A DNA stretch of 64,000 nucleotides from Xanthostigma xanthostigma (lineage: Eukaryota; Arthropoda; Insecta; Raphidioptera; Raphidiidae), in assembly GCA_963575645.1 (NCBI GenBank), contig OY754466.1, positions 20,810,001 to 20,874,000 of the forward strand, in the 5' to 3' direction. Each line of letters begins with the position of its first letter. The stretch's first letter is position 1. Positions 1 to 12,200 of the stretch are shown in pieces. A program made the position numbers and the translations under genes. Under the pieces are notes generated by a model that was not told where the DNA came from, ran no database searches, and was given only the letters and a program-made list of their open reading frames with translations.

Positions 1-1368
1 AAAGAACTAAAAAATTAAATAATTTTATTCCGATTAAAAATAAGCCGTTTTATACGTAAGTACTTATCACAGTCCAAAATTATTTTTAACTTTTTAGTTC
101 TTTTTTATTAACAACTAATAAAAGCTTGCTATTCAAAATTTTTTTCGTTAATTTATTTTTAAGTTTTTAGTGTGCTTTAGTAAAGGTGCGATTTGCAACC
201 GAACGAAATCCGGGCCGGTAAGTTAGTTATTATAATATAGTATTGTTATCTGAACTACATACGTAAGCAAAATTTCAGCTCAATCGGGAACCGGGGAGTG
301 GGTCAATTTAACTGGCACGATTTGATTTCAGACAGACAGACATCGGAACAGCTGAAACTAAATAAAAGCTTGTAAAATAGAAAGTTACGAATCCGGTCAA
401 AAAAAAAACAAAAATAATTTATTGATGGACAAAAAATGTTTTTTTTTATTGTCATAAAAAATGTTTTAACAATATCAGACCAGGTTACTGTCTGCTAACA
501 TGAGTCTCCTGAATTGATTACAGCAAAAAAATTATATCCGAATTTAATTCGAAACTACAGCGCCCATACCAGCTAGTCTATTTACTAAAATGTTTTGACG
601 CTAATCATCTTCACTTGATATGCCCTATCATCCCTTAACAGTAAACTAAGTAGACCGAAAACAGCGAATCCATCGGTTTCTCATTTAACATATCTTTTTC
701 TTAAGTTCACTAACTGCAGCGAAAGTTGCTAATCTTATTGATACCTATAGGTACCTATTTAAAATTCATTTATTGTCATAAAACAATATAGTTTTTGTAG
801 TAAAACTTATTTTGACACGATAGGGCAACATCGATTCATGTGATTGAACGTGTAACGAAACGTTGCCATGCAGGTATACGGTATTCCGTATACTATAAAA
901 ACTGTCTGTATAACGTTGTACTGAAATAGGTGAGAGGTATGGTGGCTGTCTCGTAGCCTAAAGGTCGTAGTTTCCATCCGGCGTTCGGTACCATTATTAG
1001 GTATATTTTTTTACAAACATAATATACCAGTTTTACTTTTATAGTGTATAGTAAAACACAGTATCTTATTTTGTAAATCAGCCTGTATAGGTATATTTCT
1101 TTGCTAATTATCTCGCTCTTTAAGGCGACGCAAAAAATGTATTCTGTTGATTGTTCAAAGTACTAGATCAATGTTTCTTGTTCCAACCAATGAGTATATT
1201 ATCAGAGCATCACTATTTTATACGATCGATTGAGTTTACAACAACGTGTATTCTGTTGTGATGTGAAGATTCTTCCCAGGGTGAAAGATAAACAGCTATG
1301 ATAACTGCAGCATACATGTAACTTGTTTATATTAATAGCCCTGTTACATTTGGAAACGTAAATCTATC
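1..1368. other. Gene-free AT-rich DNA with dispersed-repeat fragments
   Basis: No exon could be supported. Around 285-400 there is a stretch reading like the transcribed tail of an insect dispersed repeat (a phrase about a cautious 'CAGACAGACA' run followed by AATAAAAGC). Near 940-1000 a short tRNA-like patch is possible but too weak to call. Confidence 0.5.
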
Positions 1369-2076
1369 ATGTGGGGCAAAAGTGCGCACTTTTTTTTTAA
1401 TTGTTATAATGTTGAAAATTTCGAGTAAAATAAAATAATACAAATTGATTTATTTTAATCCATTATTAACTTAACAATTTAAAAAAAACAAATCGAATTT
1501 ACTTATTTGTAATTGTAGAAAAAAACAAAAAATCAGTTTGTCAAAATGCGTACACAAACCCCATTGTAGTAGTCCGCAGTTGTAGTCCGGGTGTGTGCGC
1601 AGTTGTAGCAACTGAAAACTTTAGGCTATTTAAATATAGTCTTAATGTTATCAGTCTTGTGTTTTTAACCTGGAAAAAAATATTCCAATATTTATGGAGA
1701 ACCTGTCTTAGTCGGGGTAAAAGTACGCACGCAAATATGTGCACTCTTACCCCACAAACAAATGCGCACACTTAACCCTAACCGCTGCAACAGAGTTGAC
1801 TTTAAATTACTCGTTATTGCGTCATTCTATCAAGTTTTGCTATTTTATACATCAAACTGGATACAATGACGAGCATATCCGTATATAATAAGTAATAAAT
1901 ACCGCAACCCAAGTATAAAACTTTTTAAATTAAAGATGAAAAAATTTACGTGCCTAACAATATTGATGAAACTACATAAGTGCGCCAAACAAAATTCGAG
2001 TCTTTTGTCCAACGTCGAATTTAGAACTGAAGGGAGTTGGTTCGAAATAATGAGTCTGCGCACACTTGTCCCACAT
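1369..2076. repeat. Putative TIR element with repeated GTGCGCAC-type motif
   Basis: The ends are inverted copies: TCATGTGGGGCAAAAGTGCG on the left and its near complement ending CCCACATGA on the right. Related short motifs (GGGGTAAAAGTACGCAC and inverted forms ending TTACCCC or TTAACCC) recur inside near 1715 and 1745-1785. No clean target duplication was found, so the class is unknown. No coding sequence is visible in it. Confidence 0.4.
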
Positions 2077-3719
2077 GACTCTATTTATATTACAATTCCA
2101 ACACCATAAGTGGGGAATGGTACTAACCTAGACCAAAATTACTTTTTCAAAATTTTGCAATATTTTTTCGTTTTGAAGCTCCTCGAACCCACAAAGCATA
2201 TTGGAGAAAGTATGTGCGTCTGTTAGTCTGTTTTTAGGGAAAATTGACACATGCGCAGAAGAGGCATATGCTATAACTTTGCTTTTTATATAATAATGAT
2301 ATATTTTGCATAATATATCCATTTATTTTTCAAGAAAATTTTGTTATATATTTTTTTCTAAATTTTATAGTTTCGAAAATATTTTGAAAACCAAAAAAAA
2401 AAACACAGCTTTCGTTAATTTTACCATGACGTGAAACACATAACAAATATTATTTAATACTAGCCGTTGCCCGCGTCACCGCACGCGATAACAGAAACTT
2501 TCTTTTATTTATTATACTATATCAAATGTCAATATTTTTGAAGTTCAAATAGCCCCGTCGCCCAATTAGCTGGATTTTTTTTAGCCATTTTAAATAATAG
2601 CAATGCTTAGTTTTACTTCAAATGCAAAATTAGAAAAAAACTAAATACGATTAGCGTCTGCAACAAAAACTGCAATTAAATAAACATTTTGATAACTTCA
2701 TTAAGTCACTATTTTTATTTAATTATTTCGTCGTGGAAACATACAATCGTAAATAATTAATTAATTACTAGAACATAAACCGATAACACTGATAATTTTT
2801 TTGTCTACATCTTGTACAATTTAATATTACAATATTTTTAATTTAACTGAAAGAAGGTATTAGGTAAATCTCGACTTTTGGTCAAGTTATTACATTTCTG
2901 AACTCCCATAGAAATGTACAAAAGTCCCTCATCATACGTGATCTCACTAAGATTTTATGTCGAAACAATTTTTTTTTAATTTCATTTCACAATTGTATGG
3001 TGGTTCACATAAGACACATGTCTGAAAAATTTCATCCTAATCGATGGAAAGATGGCAAAGTTATAAGACTGTGACATACGGACAAACATGACGAAATAAT
3101 TTATAAAGATTCCGTTTTTTACAATTTGGCTACGGAGTCTTAAAAATTGGATTGCTATATTATAAATAGCAACCGTTTTTATTTTAAGACAATGTATATT
3201 ATGTAGTCTTCTAATTTCCATATCGTGTACTGTGCAACAGACAAGGACAACCGAAACAAGTTCGCGATTTGTTAGATAAAATATAAAGTATACAGCTTGT
3301 TTTCTGTATAAAAAAAACTGCTTGGGCGAATTCTGTTATACGAAATTTCTGGAAAAAAACTCCTCTTTCGTTTAAGACAGATTTCGAACTGACGTCATTT
3401 AAATTGAGCGAATTATAACCAAGAACTTTATTTTTTTGATTTTCTTCCACCAGGGACCAAAATTCAATAATCAAGCGACGTTATAATCAAATATACTCCG
3501 AAGCGAATCAAACAAAAACAATTTTTTTTAATCGGTTAAGCCGTTTGACTGTACAACTGATACAAAAAAAACGAGAGTATATAGGCGCTTAAACAACGTT
3601 AAAGCCCATATCTCTTCTGCGCATGTATGCCGATTTTCGCCAAAATGAATAGGACTCTTCCTATTGGCATGTCAAACTGCCTAACAAAAATTGATTCGAT
3701 CTGCTCAGCCGTTGATCTG
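2077..3719. other. Gene-free DNA with dispersed-repeat tails
   Basis: Contains a patch at about 2461-2500 starting TAGCCGTTGCCCGCGTC. Another at about 2870-3150 ends in a 'gctacggagtcttaaaa' phrase. Both resemble tails of abundant insect repeats. A third patch near 3440-3470 (GGGACCAAAATTCAA) recurs at 22560 and 22697. No gene is supported. Confidence 0.4.
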
Positions 3720-4595
3720 TATCGTTGCCTAAAAGATCGAGAATCTCTCATTAATAATATGCAAACCTCTTTACATTCACTTAATACATGGTTCACAAAA
3801 AACAGTATAAATTTAAATAAAAATAAAAGAGAAGTTATGAAATTTGGAAATTACTTCGATTTCCCGCAGCAAATCGAAATATTAGATAACAATGTAGCGT
3901 TGCAAGACACTGTCAAATTTCTTGGCATTACTATAGATAAGAATCTGAACTGGAAAGCCCATATAAATTCAATCATACCTAAGCTAAATAAAGCAATATA
4001 TATAGGTACTCAGAGTTTTAAAAAACTGTGTAACGACTGAAATATTAATATCTGTAGGTATATTATGCTTACTTTCATTCGGTTATGCAGTTTGGAATCG
4101 TTTTTTGGGGCAATTCGGTGCATACCATCAAAATTTTAAAACTTCAAAAGAAATGTATCCGTATCATAGCGAACGTGGGTCCTCGTACTAGCTGTCGTAA
4201 TTTATTCCCAGAATTATCAGTACTTACAGTCTATAGTTTCTATATCTTAGAATCTGCAAAGTTTTTCAGGCAGTTTCCGCATTTATTCAGTTCAAATCAA
4301 ATACAACATACATACACTACCCGTAATAAATTAAATCATTTAAAAACTAATTTTTCACACCTTTCTATGACATATAAAGGAACCCGTAACGCTATGATAC
4401 GGATACATAATAAAATCCCTGAAGATATTAAAACTATAGAAAACAATCTGAAATTCAAAAATAAGTTAAAAACACATTTAATAAAAAAAACTTATTATTC
4501 CCTGGAAGAATTCTGTAATTAATGCAACTGGTGACGCTATTTACACATGTATACATGTTTTTTTAAATAAAGTTTGTTATTATTAACAGACAAAA
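3720..4595 (+). pseudogene. 5'-truncated non-LTR retrotransposon (reverse transcriptase C-terminus)
   Basis: Two adjacent reading frames (about 3720-4040 and 4085-4522) read like the C-terminal third of a jockey/CR1-type reverse transcriptase. Features are the segment 'LNTWFTKNSINLNKNK', then 'KFLGITIDKNLNWKAHI', then a cysteine-containing 'LQKKCIRII' and a helical tail. The catalytic FADD box and everything upstream are missing, as expected from 5' truncation during target-primed insertion. A frameshift and a TGA at 4038 break the frame, so it is dead. AATAAA at about 4567 and a short A-rich tail mark the 3' end. It lies upstream of the GT92 exon at 4834. Clade assignment is inference from a few motifs. 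Confidence 0.75.
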
Positions 4596-4833
4596 AAAAC
4601 TTTTTTCCAAATAATTTTAACTGAAATTAGTGTAATTCCCCACATGTGCAGATGGAATGATGAAAGATTTCTGTTAAAAAATAGTTTGAAAAACAAAGCA
4701 CGATAGACCAACTGACACCAAAAAAAAGTCAAGTTTAATCAATTTACTCAATTTTACTTTATACAGTGATTTCTTGAAATCAATAAATTGAATAATGCTC
4801 GTACTGTTCTACACAAATATTATCTTGTCGCAG

Positions 4834-6200
4834 GTAAAATCGTACCTCTCTTCTGTCAACCAACTACAATCGACACCCACGCCATCAAGAATAGCAACGT
4901 AACAACAACAGGAGAATATAACGTAACGAAAGCAAGTTCAATGCCCATATGGTCCAATGCATGGAATATAAATACCACCCACGAGTTCTATAACCCTGTG
5001 CTAATATCTTGTCTCGTTTCGGAACAGTCGCGTCAACCGCTAACCATTTCGATAAAGCGTACATCATGCGAACCGTCTGCCAATCAAATACCTGTCATCC
5101 ATGCACAATCGTCGGATGTCAAACGGGACTTTACTGTCTGCGTGAAAAACATGGATTTCACCGAAGACATTGCAGCTAGACTGATTGAATGGCTGGAACT
5201 GCACAGAATTTTAGGAGCTCAAGCTGTCTTTTTGTATGTGGAGAATTTACATCCAAATGCCAAACGAGTGGTGGATTTATATTCACGAATGAAAGATAAA
5301 AATTTCAAAGTTTTTGTCAGAAAAGCTCCGACTAGTATCGATGGCACTCGACAGAAATTTGAAGGTAAGAAGTACCCAAAAACGTCTTAAGGTGAGGCTC
5401 TATAGAAATTTTACTTCAATTGTTATGTTTTTGTTCGTTTAACGTCTTTAACCTGGCGGTAAAATTTCTAGAGAAACTCTACCAACAACTGATATATTGT
5501 ATAAAATGTAAAATAGTCGTCGCTGTGCTCACAAAAGTTAGAATTAGGGCACAGAGTAACGATTTCTGATTGGTTCGTTCGATCCACCACACTTTTCAGT
5601 CAAAATTTAAATTTTCTTATTGTTCCAAAGGTTACATAATAAATTGTCAATGCAAAAAGTGAAAAATGCATAGTTTTCAAAATATAAAACTCCGGGTCGC
5701 AGTGCGAAACCCTGCCGACAATATAGTGTATTTGCTTTTATTAGCAGTGTGGCTCTATTATATGAACTTTACTTTGTTTTTGGACAAAATAAAAAAAATT
5801 ACCCCTTAATACAACCCTTAAAACAACATTTTTTTACTTAATTTCAATACTACATATCAATTCAACATCTGTACCAAATTATATACACTCTTCAGTATGT
5901 AAAATCCATATCAGAAACTTGTGTTTTCATAAAATTTGTAAGTCCGGTCCTGTCGGGCCGATTTTATTAAAATTTTAGCAGCACATTTTAATAATTACTA
6001 AAGGGTTAAATTTCAAATTTGAAACGGTTCCGAAAATTTTTTCGGTATTTTTGGGCCCGAAAACTTTTTTCAACCCCTAAATACCACCCTTAACATGGCC
6101 CGATTGGGCCCATTTTAAATAGGCTTCGTGCGGTGATGGATTTCAACATGTGGTCCAAATTTCATTAAAATCAATTAACTCCTTCGAAAGTTATAGCCCG

Positions 6201-6238
<38 letters not shown>

Positions 6239-9200
6239 TATATATATATAAATATATATATATTATAGCACGGCAGTGGAAGGATTTCTGGTAACGTAGG
6301 TCCATTCCCACCTGTGAATAAATAAAAGAAAAAAGACGGACAGATTTCTCAAAACGGTGGATTGTTTGGGCTGTACCGGTGTTATTTTGGGCCCATAGTG
6401 ATCAGAGAGGGTACAGCTCCACTTCTTCTACTGTTCTGAGAAACTTGTGCAGAAATGTAACAAAGAAAAGAATATGCAGTTGGTCGATAACAATTATATT
6501 TCATAATCACTTCAAAAACGTGTCGGTGATAAGGTACAAAGAAATCTGATTTACAAGTACATTCTTAATATTAACAATATCATTTGATCATGATTGACAA
6601 TTAGGAACTGGGGGTAGAACCCTGACGAGGTGATCACTTAATTATCTAGGGAAGTACATTTAATAAGGTTGTTTAAATTAAAAAAAAAATAAAACGTGAA
6701 AGAGGAAAAGAAAACTAGGCGTGAGCGTCATACCTTTTTCTGAAGAGTACTTACTTACACTTGAACAATACTTATTCTAGGAATACTTTACATAATTCGT
6801 GAGTGACTACGGGTATTTAGGCGCTTCATGGTAGTACAATGAAGTCTAAATTCGGTTTGGAGAAGAAGCTTGAAGATGATTCTGTGGTTTATTCCATGAG
6901 CGTCCTTTTCATGCGACCACACCGAATCCCGGAAAACAACTTAATCTTTGTTATTTTTCCGTAACTAATAAATATTGATTTTAATTATTTCAAACCTAAC
7001 AACTATTGTTTGTCACTTTTTCACTTTTGAAAATCACAGATACCGCGTATTTAGAGTCAGACGACTGGATCACACGATAGACACACTTATGTTTATAAGT
7101 CCAAGCCACGCGATCCAAATCGTACCGCGCATGAAAATACCCGCGAATTTAGTGATTTGATTTCCTTATTTATTTATTTTATTATAATAATTTTTATGCT
7201 AATATTAAAAAAATTGTCGCGGTGCTATGGCACCACGTGACAGGCTCCCCCTCTTTAGTGATTAGGAGGTACTCCGCTATACTACTAACTGTACATACAA
7301 CAAGAAATTCACAACAATGAATTTATCTTTGTTGTAACTAAGTCAACAATCACTTGACAATCTACCATATCCCATACTATGGCAGTTGAAGTGTGCTCTT
7401 AATAAATAAGCTCTAATTAAATTTAACTAATCTAAATTGATCTAACGAGATGAAACAACCACCGATAATGCGGAAATTATGGGGTCGTAACCTGACTGGC
7501 TGAAAGGAGACAGCGTAGACGTTAGACGAAATTGGGCCTTAGGAAAGCGCCGGAATGTAAACAAGGACAAGCTTATAATCTAAAACAAAGGACGAGAATA
7601 ACGAAATAACACAGGGAGAATTCTTTATTTAGGAAAATAAAGCATAACTCAGGTACGAAAAATAACTTAAACTTTTATTGTTAGTAATATCCTAACCTAA
7701 CAACACTTGACGTTTGACAGATGTCAGCTGTCTGACATTGAACTTGAAATTAAACTAGAGGGCAATGACCTCGGGTGAATTTTTCAATTGTTAACAGACG
7801 GAATTTTCTTCAGATGTTCAATATGAGATTTAAACATCTTTTTGGAGGATGGATCTTGAAGGATGCAGCTAACAGGACTCGTAAATTCTAAAATTACACG
7901 GGGATTACTGTAACGAGGACAAAGTTTGAGGTGAAAATTCGGTTTCATTTTGTTATAATGTAACCTTTGTACAACAAAATCGCCGACTTGAAACTTCGAC
8001 TGCCACGAACGGTTTTTATTGAAATATTTCGCTTGTAGATCATGTGATTTTGACAGAGCTAGGCGAACTTGATTTTCGGAAGGCAAAGCGTCTTGTTCCC
8101 ACACAGATGACAAATTCCATTGTAAATCGAGTGGAAATTTGATTTCTCTTGGCAAAAATATCTTACAAGGTAAATTTTTAATACTTTCATGATATGAAGA
8201 ATTATTGGCGAAGGTTATGTGATTTAATAACAAGTCCCAACTGAGATGATCGTCAAACTTTTGTTGAAGTAAAATTGACAGAGCGGCTCTAACGTTTCGT
8301 ATTACTCTTTCTACAGCATTGGACGAAGGATGATAAGGCGAACTGTGAATGACACGTGAACCCCAGGAAGTACAGAATTCATTAAACTTGTTTGACGTAA
8401 ACGAAGTCGCGTTATCGGAAACTATTTTAGTTGGTGGACCATACGTGGTAAAGACTTGATGCAGACATTTTATTATCGACGTGGAACTGGAATCAGGAAT
8501 CGCGTAAGTTATTAACCACTTGCTGTAACTATCCAGAATTAGAAGAACATATTTATTCCCGGAATGTGATTTGACAAGCGGTCCCATGAGATCAATGTAA
8601 ATTTTGTCCCACACAGATTGTGGAGGATTAGACGACATAACTACTTTATCAGGATGTTGATCAGATTTATGCGTTGCACAGAGCATACAATCTTTAATAA
8701 ATTGACGAACCTCAACAAACATGCGTGGCCACCAAAATCTTCGTGATATTGAACGATACGTCTTCGTGACTCCGGGATGACTGGCGATTTGTGAATTATG
8801 AAACTGTTCCAATATTTCTTTCTTGGAGGCGGACGGAACAACAATACGTCGACGACGGTTGCGGCCTACGAGTCGAACCAGGAAATTCTTGTGAATAGCG
8901 AAATTTTTCTGAGGTAAACCTTGATTAATTTGACTTTTAAGGCGGTTTAACTCAGGATCTTGATCTTGCAGGATATTAAGTTCGGTAAACGGATTTTTAA
9001 TTTCCGTAATGGGATTGAGAAAATTTGATTGTATTGCATTTTTCTCAGAAGTTTCGGATTCAGCTACCAAACGGGATAAACAATCGGCAGTACAATTTAC
9101 TTTACCGCGAATATGTTCGACTTTGAAACTGAAACGACTGATGCGAAGTAACCACCTACCTACACGACCTAAGTTGCGGGGGTGCTGAATTAACCATTTG

Positions 9201-12200
9201 AGACAGGAACTATCTGTCTGAAGAATAAAAGTTTGATGCGAGAGGTAAGATTTCATTTTTTCCATAGCCCAAATACATGCTAAAGCTTCTTGTTCGTACG
9301 TACTGTATTTCTTCTCGGCGGATGTCAAACGTCGGCTTGCGTACTGGATCGGGTGTAGACCATCTTCAAAGGATTGTAAAAGAACACAACCAACATGATT
9401 TTGACTGGCGTCGGTTTGCAGAATGAATTCGCGTTGAAAATCGGGAAAACGTAGAACTGGTGAACTTGACAGAGCTTCACGAAGTTTGCGAAAAGACTGA
9501 ATATGCGTTTCCGTTAAATTATATTTGACATTTTTCTTCCGTAGATCATTGAGTGGCGACATTATCTGAGCGTATTCGGGGATAAACTTAGCGTAATAAC
9601 CAACCATTCCAATAAACGTTTGAAGCTGTTTCAAATTCTTCGGAATTGGCAAATTCTTTATCGCTTCTACTTTGTCGGGATCCATGGAAAGACCGTTGCT
9701 TGAGACACGATGACCCAGGAAGTTGAGTTCGCTTTGGGCGAATTTTATTTTATCCGGATTCACGGTAAGATTAGCTTCTTTTAGACGTCTTAACGTTTCT
9801 CGAACGTGTACCATATGAGATTCCATATCGGGACTGTATATTGTAGCAAGCTTTGTTACATTAACTCTCTCTCTCTTTTTTGTAATTTGTCAAAATTAGT
9901 TTTCCTTAGCTACGCTGGAAAATTGAAGGTTGTTATTATTTGGAAAAAATTTAATTGATTACTAACGACTCTTGAGAAAACATCAATTACGAATCTTTAA
10001 AGTTCAAGCTTTTGTTTTATTGATTTCTAGTAAGAACTTTATTTAGTTCTTACAATTGGTGACCCCTGACAGCTGATTGAACACGATTTTTGAGATAAGT
10101 AATTTTTTTTATCACTAATATGTCAAACAAAAATATACAAATTGAACTTCCAGAATTCAGTGTTACTGATCCTGAAATTTATTTTTTACAAGTTGAGAGA
10201 CTTTTTTCTCTCAATAATATTAGGAGTTCTATAAAAAAATATGACCTTTTAGTGTCTTCTTTACCAATTTCAATTGCTTCTCTCGTAAGTAATCTAATTT
10301 TCAATATCCCAGACACCGATCCTTATGAAACTTTAAAAAATGAAATTTTATTTAGATTTGATATTGACCAAATGAGTAATTTAAAAAAACTTTTTTCGAT
10401 AAGCGATTCAAATCATTTTGAAAAACCATCTCACATTCTTAACAAAATTCAAAGGTATTCAAGAAATTTAAACTTAAGTGAAGAAAATCTTAAATATATT
10501 TTTATTAATAAACTTCCTGATAACATTCAAATATCTCTTATTCCAAATTTAAATCAAAGTTTAAATTCACTTACTATTATTGCCGATAAATTTTTTTTAA
10601 TTAATCAAAATTCATGCAATTCGGTCAAATCCTCTATTGATGATAACATTTTAAAACCACTTACAGATTCTATCACTAAAATTACTGACCGTCTCAATTC
10701 TCTCGAATCATCTTCATCTAATTCTAATTCTAAAAAATTGTTTTCGAATAAAAATACTCATAATATTTCATACAAGAATAAACCCTTTATTTGTTTCCAT
10801 CACAAAACATTTGGTCGTCGTGCCAATAAATGTGTTCCTGAATGCATTTTTAATGATAATTCTGAAAGCAGAATTGGAATAGTTTCTGAACTCTCTAATA
10901 CACAAATGCAATCTCCTCAATTAATATTTTGTCTTGATAAGATAAATAATATAAAATTCTTAATAGACACTGGATCAACCAACAGTTTTATACCCAGTTC
11001 AATTTCTAATAATTTTAAACAAACAATAATTTTTACTACTAAATTCTTTACCGCTGCAAATGGTTCTTCTATTAAATCTACTGGCAAACTGAACTTAAAA
11101 TTAGATTTTGGTCTAGGAAGACTATTCTACTGGAATTTTTTTGTAGCTCCAGTTCAATTTCCAATCTTAGGACTTGATTTTTTAACACATTTCGACATTT
11201 CCATTAATTTCAATTCTAAACAACTTTCACTTTCGAATAATTATATTTCAAATATTTCGCTTACTAATCCATATTTACAACTACTTAACAAATATCCTGA
11301 TTTAAATAATTTTGATATTAAGAAAAAAATTAATCATAATTTTTTTCACAGAATTCTTACTGATGGTAAACCGATTTTTTCTGCACCTAGAAGACTTAAT
11401 CCTGAACAATATGATATTGCCAAATCTGAATTTGATAGACTACTCAAGTCGGGCATTGTTAGACGTTCTAATAGCCCTTGGTCAAGTCCTCTTCATATGG
11501 TTAAAAAAGAAGATGGGTCTTATCGTGCTTGTGGAGACTATCGTAGACTTAATGCAATAACTATTCCTGACAGATATCCCATTCCATTTTTACAAGATTT
11601 TACATATAAGATATCGAACAAGAAAATATTTTCTAAAATAGATTTAAAACAAGCCTATTTCCAAATTCCAATTCATCCAGATGATGTTCCTAAAACTGCC
11701 ATTATTACCCCATTTGGTTCCTTTGAATATTTACAGATGAATTTTGGTCTTAGAAATGCTGGTCAAACCTTTTCAAGATTTATGTCTACAGTACTTTCTG
11801 GTCTTAATTTTGTATTTGTTTATTTAGATGACATTTTGGTTTTTAGTGATGATGAAGAACAACACCTTAACCATATAAATTTACTTTTTAAAAGGTTAAG
11901 CGAATTTGGCTTAACAATTAATTCAAATAAATGTATTTTTGCCGTGAAAGAACTTACTTTTTTAGGCCATCTTGTTACAATTGATGGAATACGTCCACTT
12001 CCAGAAAAAGTAAAAGTTATTCAAGATTATCCCATCCCTAATACTCAAAGGAAACTGCGCAATTTTTTAGGCTTAATTAATTTTTACAATAGGTTTATAC
12101 CTAATTGTGGATCGATTTTAGCCCCATTAAATAATTTTATTATTGCTGGCAAAGCCACAGATAAACCTGTAACTCTTGATGTTGCAGCTTTGGAATCATT

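Noticed and set aside
940..1000. tRNA-like SINE head
   Set aside because: The B-box match is too weak.
4788..4833. Upstream ATG as the start of the GT92 protein
   Set aside because: A CAG acceptor at 4831-4833 with pyrimidine-rich context, and missing N-terminal parts of the family, point to an internal exon.
4885..5067. Minus-strand frame opposite GT92 exon 1
   Set aside because: Antisense shadow of a conserved exon.
6975..7160. 61-codon frame, repeated at 17047-17232
   Set aside because: It is duplicated only because it lies in the two LTR copies. No sign it is translated.
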